Assembly (NCBI RefSeq): GCF_024362695.1
Contig: NC_065425.1
Span: forward strand, 5,001-69,000
Source: Pectinophora gossypiella
Lineage: Eukaryota; Arthropoda; Insecta; Lepidoptera; Gelechiidae
Reading direction: 5' to 3'
DNA length: 64,000 nt
The translations under genes were made by a program, and so were the position numbers. Positions 59,701 to 64,000 of this stretch are shown here, one piece after another. Below the pieces are notes generated by a model, which saw only the letters and a list, made by a program, of their open reading frames with translations, ran no database searches and was not told the DNA's origin. The number at the start of each line of letters is the position of its first letter. Position 1 is the stretch's first letter.

Positions 59701-62364
59701 TCTCTCGGTACCTACTGTGTGACCTAACTTGTGTCGCGGGGTCGCACCTCGTGCTACTGGCCACGCAGCCACGTACGGCTATCTCGGTGTTTGATTCCGT
59801 CACATACGACAGTTGGTATCAATTTCTTTGTTTGTTTTCCTCGTGGAGCAGTGCGGCGAGCGCCGTGTACGACCGCGGCTCCACGCGGGCACCCTACGTT
59901 TTGGGAACTGTTTCTACGGAACCCCAAGGGTGTTGAGAAGACAACAGTAACACCTACATACACTGCTCATGCTCTGTCCCCCCCCCCCCCCCCCCCCCAA
60001 TTCCAGTGGTCGGAAGAAAATTTACAAGAAAACCAGTCTTACTACTGGCGTCCTAAGGATCTGTTTCCTGTCATGTTGTAGGAAACAAATGTATATTGCA
60101 CGCGAAGGGAAATTGATTTGTTCCGCGTGTTGTACTGTACACTGTAAGATTTTCTTTCCATTCCATAACGAGATGTTCCTCATATCATTTAGTACACGTG
60201 ACGCTACCTTCGCGAGTAGCTGGTGACTTAATGTACAGATAACACAAGTGGCCTGACAAACACTCGTCGGCCCTTAATATACTTTGTATAACTTGTAGGT
60301 GCGATATATTATTTATATCGACTCGTGCAAATGCTTACAACAATGATGACAAATCACGGAGTATAGGTAAATAACGGATGAGACATATTTTTATTTCACA
60401 TTAAAACTCATTCGTAATGTCCTCTCAAATATGTGCGATGGATTCAACATTACTAGCTTCCCGCTCGCGACTCCGTCCGCGCGGACGTCGTTTATCGCGG
60501 GCGTAAAGTTTTCCGAGATAAAAACCATAACAAAACGCATGCGTCGATATACGGTTAATTGTATCTGTCTCAGGACGCCGATACCAAGATGTAGTGGGTA
60601 CATGACTGTGTGCTTTTGAAGACATGTGACTTTGCCACTCATGTATAAATGTATTAGCACGGAGGACGCATATCGAGCGCCCCGCGTTAAATGAACCAAC
60701 GCTATTGGCTACGAGAACAAACCCATTCTATTGGTTCAACTACTGCTGCGTGACGTTTACTACAATAAATCGTTTACATCACAGCCAAACTTCGTGACGT
60801 CCACGAGCGGTCACCAGTAGATATATTATGTATTAACAATGGATATTGATCGTGGTTTATTGATTTCATATTATAACCCTTGTTTTACTATTTTGAATCG
60901 TCATCGTGCCACGCAGCCGCCCCGTCACCGCGCAACCTTGACATTGCGGGTAATCTAAGGGGAGAGGTGCACGTGCTCCTAATATATGACTGTAGAGTCT
61001 ACATGATACTATACTAATCGCATTTATTTATTTTTAAGTATTTCAGGGGGCGAGGATGGCTCCCCACAACACAGTACCGTTCCTAAGCTGGCAGTAGGGA
61101 ATTATCTTTTCCTTCGTGCAGATTGCGTTACATACGAATTTGATTTGCCATATTAAAAGGACGATATATTAAGTAATATACAGGATGAACATAAAGTGTC
61201 TGGTGTGACTGTACCTTCAGCGGGGTTGGAGACGGCGTCGTGCACCAGCGACGCGAGGCAGCCCGACAGACCTGGAACGTGCAACAACACAGTTTCAATC
61301 GTGATGACACGAGAATGCATCGAATAATCCTGACTCGGACGGGATTCGAACCCGCAGCTCTTGTCAAGCCGGGACATGAATACATGCGCATTCTTCGATG
61401 CGCAACGTATCGGCACCTTCCATCCGAAGTATGAAATATTATTGTTCCCGCTGTAAGCCTCACACAAATATCAGCTGCTGGCATTTGTTCAGCGGAGACG
61501 TCTGCGATCGTATCTCCTTCAGTGTTGGCTCACATCAAATAGGACCCAGTTATCATATCACTGACACGTTTGTTCCATAAAATCATAAATAGATAAAAAA
61601 ACAATATAATATTTGTCTTTCATTAATAGCACGTTTGCGATTGTCTCAAGAAATGTTTTTTGTCGAATGACTCGGGAAATTGCCATTGCGCATGGCGCGT
61701 GACGTCATCTAGTCACTGTTTAAGGATCAGCGCAGACACACAGTAGAGGCGATAACATTACTTTATTTTTGATAGATAACACTGAAAACTTAACATTACT
61801 AATATTCTTTTATAGTGCAATGTTGTTCGACAGCGCCCAACAGCCCGCGCGCGCCCGAGGACTCGCGGGCTGATAATTGCTAGGGAGGAATATTGCACTT
61901 TATTACAAAATGGTATCAACCTCGGACACTACATAATACTCATAATACCTATCACCCATAGACAAAATTATTGCCGACGAAGTTTAGAAAAAACGTCCTT
62001 ATTAATATTGCACTGTGATCGTTATTTGTAGAGTGAAAGCTGATTGTCTATGGATGATCGTGGATTTACCACGGTATTCCGTCAATCAGCATACGACCCT
62101 ACAGATAACGATCACAGTGTAGTAATAATAAGGTCGATTTTTCTAAACTTCGTCGGCAATAATTTTGTCTATGGTGTGATCGTGATTTTACCGTGGTATT
62201 TCCACGGTAAAACCGTGGAAAAATGGTACGTACCGTGTGTGAGGTGGTCGTGCCTGTGCCTCGTGAGCTGGCCGAGCGTGTACTTGCTGTGCTCGTAGGT
62301 GGCGAAGAAGCACGCGTGCGCCGGGCCCGCGCCCGCCACCACCGCGCCCATGCCGCGCACCGGC
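56763..62364 (-). CDS. Mitoferrin-like mitochondrial carrier (SLC25 family), partial: 5' exons outside window
   Basis: Inner-membrane carrier importing iron for haem and Fe-S assembly, by homology. Minus-strand exons: 62364-62234, 61271-61215, 58168-57708, 56972-56763 (stop TAG), all GT-AG and in phase (859 nt). Visible: GAGPAHACFFATYE (end of first carrier repeat), second-repeat signature NPAEVVKQ, then RLQMLNSPYRGV and FYRSYSTQVAMNVPFQAVHF, strongly mitoferrin-like, and third-repeat signature TPLDVCKT followed by LNTQ. The first repeat's PxDxxK motif and the N-terminus are not in the window, so they lie to the right of 64000. The last exon adds a 69-residue Gly/Ala/Pro-rich tail, which I do not know from other mitoferrins. 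Exons are very GC-rich. Confidence 0.9.
57468..57635. mobile_element. Tc1/mariner-type MITE in the last mitoferrin intron
   Basis: A 168-bp element with about 50-bp terminal inverted repeats (CACTCCCGGACACAAGTATC at the left, its near complement at the right) flanked by TA on both sides (57466-57467, 57636-57637), as in TA-targeting mariner-like elements. No transposase. Confidence 0.8.
58169..61214. other. Mitoferrin intron, about 3 kb
   Basis: Non-coding. Includes a run of 21 C (59978-59998) and otherwise AT-rich unique-looking sequence. No gene recognised on either strand. Confidence 0.6.
61951..62180. mobile_element. Foldback MITE in a mitoferrin intron
   Basis: Inverted repeat of about 75 bp per arm. 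The left arm holds GACAAAATTATTGCCGACGA and AGTTTAGAAAAA, and the right arm its complement ending AATAATTTTGTCTATGG. It ends about 50 bp from the splice donor of the exon at 62234, and a further small hairpin (ACCGTGG/CCACGGT) lies between. Confidence 0.75.
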
Positions 62365-62689
62365 CTGGGAACCACACCACACATATAGCTGCACGAGAGC
62401 CAGCACTGGCACAGGGCGGGGCCGCCAGTGGTCACAACACAACTTGCAGACACTTGAAATGTAGTCCTGCGATGAACATGATGGGCCCATTTAATGGTCC
62501 ACCATGCTAGAAAGGACACAATCTGTCGGTTTTTACGACATGCTCGGGACGATAAGCAGCTGGACGTGTTCTAAGGTTTTAATTCGCTCCTATTACTTCT
62601 AGTCAAAACAAATCTACTTAAGAAAAAGCAGCTCAATTTTTGTGTTATCATGCCTCATATTGTCACTTTGCTCTATTGCGGTTAGTAAC

Positions 62690-62880
62690 GTCCAAAAATA
62701 AGATATTCCGAGCTTCGGAGGGCTACTATTCAAGCAGTCGGTCCCGGCTACTATTTATTTACTTAGTAATAAGTACGGAGCCGTTACATGAGCCAGGCCC
62801 CTGGCCTTTGCCGTCTCAATAGTAACCCAGACACCAGGGTTGGTGAGGTCGGTCATTCACCTCACAAGCCACACGAGAGA
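62690..62880 (+). mobile_element. Diverged fragment of the tRNA-derived SINE body
   Basis: Matches the 3' body of the SINE at 42622-42948 in the opposite orientation: GTTACATGAGCCAGGCCCC, CCAGACACCAGGGTTGGTGA, CACCTCACAAGCCACACGA. The tRNA-like head is missing and divergence is higher. Confidence 0.7.
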
Positions 62881-64000
62881 CAAAGACCATGTTTTATGAC
62901 TGACGATGATAAGCCGATATTATAATACCTAAAACCCGAAAAACAACGATTTCAGTTCAACTAGCAAAACCATTTCAATATTGCCACAAAAATATATAAT
63001 ACAAATAACCTCCTTCTTTCTTGAAGTCGGTAAAAAATTGCTCAACCGTGAAGTCGCTTCCTATTCTCAGTTGCATGTCATACAATCGCACGTAGTAGGT
63101 AGTTACTAACGTTGAGCCAAACGTTTTTTTCAGGTAGGTAGTAGTTAGTTATACTCGTATGAAACAAGTTGCGTCCACATCGAAAATTAAAAGAAATAAG
63201 TAAAAAATTGTAATTGCGATAATGCACTTAGATAAGTCTTATTGTAATTGTTTCCTTGTTTTGGTGTATATTTGTATTTGTCAAAAAGCATAATGGGTAC
63301 GTTCGGGCGGGGTTCGCTTTCTGGAGGGCTTCTTGACGCCTGATATGGTTTTTTATATGTATATATGTGTGTGTGTATTTTGACGTATTGTAGTGTAGGT
63401 TTTTAATTTGTATTGTATTGTATAATGATAATGCGGTCGTGAGAGCTTATGTTTTAAATAGACATCCATATTTGTCAAAAGTAACTAAAGAATTTATCTA
63501 TCAATGTTAAAACTAACGACGCGAGACAGGTCTGCGGTGAGCGGAATCATAAGAAAGTCAGCCTCATGGGGCGGGCAGCGGCACGAAGCAGTAATCAGTA
63601 GACAACTTGCTCTTGAACGAAGTCCTACGACAGTTGTGATGCACTGGGGACCCTAAAGGTCCTATTGACGTGAACTTGATCGATTAGGAAGTGCATATCG
63701 TAAGATTTGGTTATCAGCTGGCTGGTGATAAGCGCCGAGTAACGCTGAGGTCTTCATGCTACATTGTCACGTATTGAGATAGCGGCGAGTTATCTCTCGT
63801 CACGTGGCGCCGCCATAGCCACGACAAATACGTCGCACACTACGACGGTCACCAACCGCCCCTCAAGTCAGGGCGGGCGCTGCAGGGCTATGTTAGCGTC
63901 ATTGACCACTTCCATCTGAACAGCATGTTATATGTATATACGTAGGTACGGTATCCTATCAACGAGTACCATGCCTTATCACAGACACTCAAAACCCTCA
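62881..64000. other. Right-edge intron or upstream DNA of the mitoferrin gene
   Basis: AT-rich with a TATATG/TG microsatellite near 63355-63380. The missing 5' exons of the mitoferrin gene were looked for (first carrier signature) and not seen here. Confidence 0.5.

Noticed and set aside
61325..61385. Possible tRNA or SINE B box (GGTTCGAATCCCGT on minus)
   Set aside because: No complete cloverleaf or recognisable SINE body can be traced around it.

Overview
The window is the left end of a lepidopteran (moth or butterfly) chromosome. It opens with thousands of bases of CCTAA, the C-strand of the insect TTAGG telomere repeat. Telomere-specific R1-clade retrotransposons of the SART/TRAS type sit inside that array. 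Further in are a typical lepidopteran tRNA-derived SINE, MITEs and interspersed repeats, and two intron-containing genes at the proximal end.

Layout. (1) 1-24822: telomeric (CCTAA)n interrupted by three retrotransposons, all on the minus strand with poly(A) towards the chromosome end: a complete one (7275-13737), a 5'-truncated one (16282-18208) and a second complete one (18303-24695). Both complete copies have intact ORF1 (gag-like, three CCHC knuckles) and ORF2 (endonuclease, reverse transcriptase, CCHC), joined by a TAATG stop-start overlap. (2) 24823-28951: about 4.1 kb of a hexamer variant, (CCTAAA)n. (3) 28952-30220: a pure (GCTT)n array. (4) 30221-32300: degenerate TTAGG/TTTGGG-like sequence in the opposite orientation to the telomere. 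(5) 32301-49240: gene-free subtelomere with a duplicated block either side of a 7.1-kb 21-bp satellite that has higher-order structure, plus MITEs, a SINE with a perfect target duplication, a 123-bp satellite and four tandem retroposon copies. (6) 49240-64000: a ten-exon M17 leucyl aminopeptidase gene (plus strand, complete), convergent with a mitoferrin-like mitochondrial carrier gene (minus strand, 5' part beyond the right edge).

Most striking observation: in the aminopeptidase gene the last codons of exon 7 (VGNTDAE, which carries two zinc ligands) together with the 5' splice site are amplified into a 30-bp minisatellite of 36 copies filling the start of intron 7. The gene therefore presents 36 near-identical splice donors in a row. 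The first 22 keep the reading frame open. A second notable observation is a set of covarying helices at the 3' end of the telomeric retrotransposons, conserved between lineages whose sequences differ.

Functionally the left half is telomere maintenance sequence and its resident retrotransposons, and the middle is subtelomeric satellite. The two right-hand genes are ordinary cellular functions (cytosolic peptidase, mitochondrial iron import) with very GC-rich exons set in AT-rich introns.
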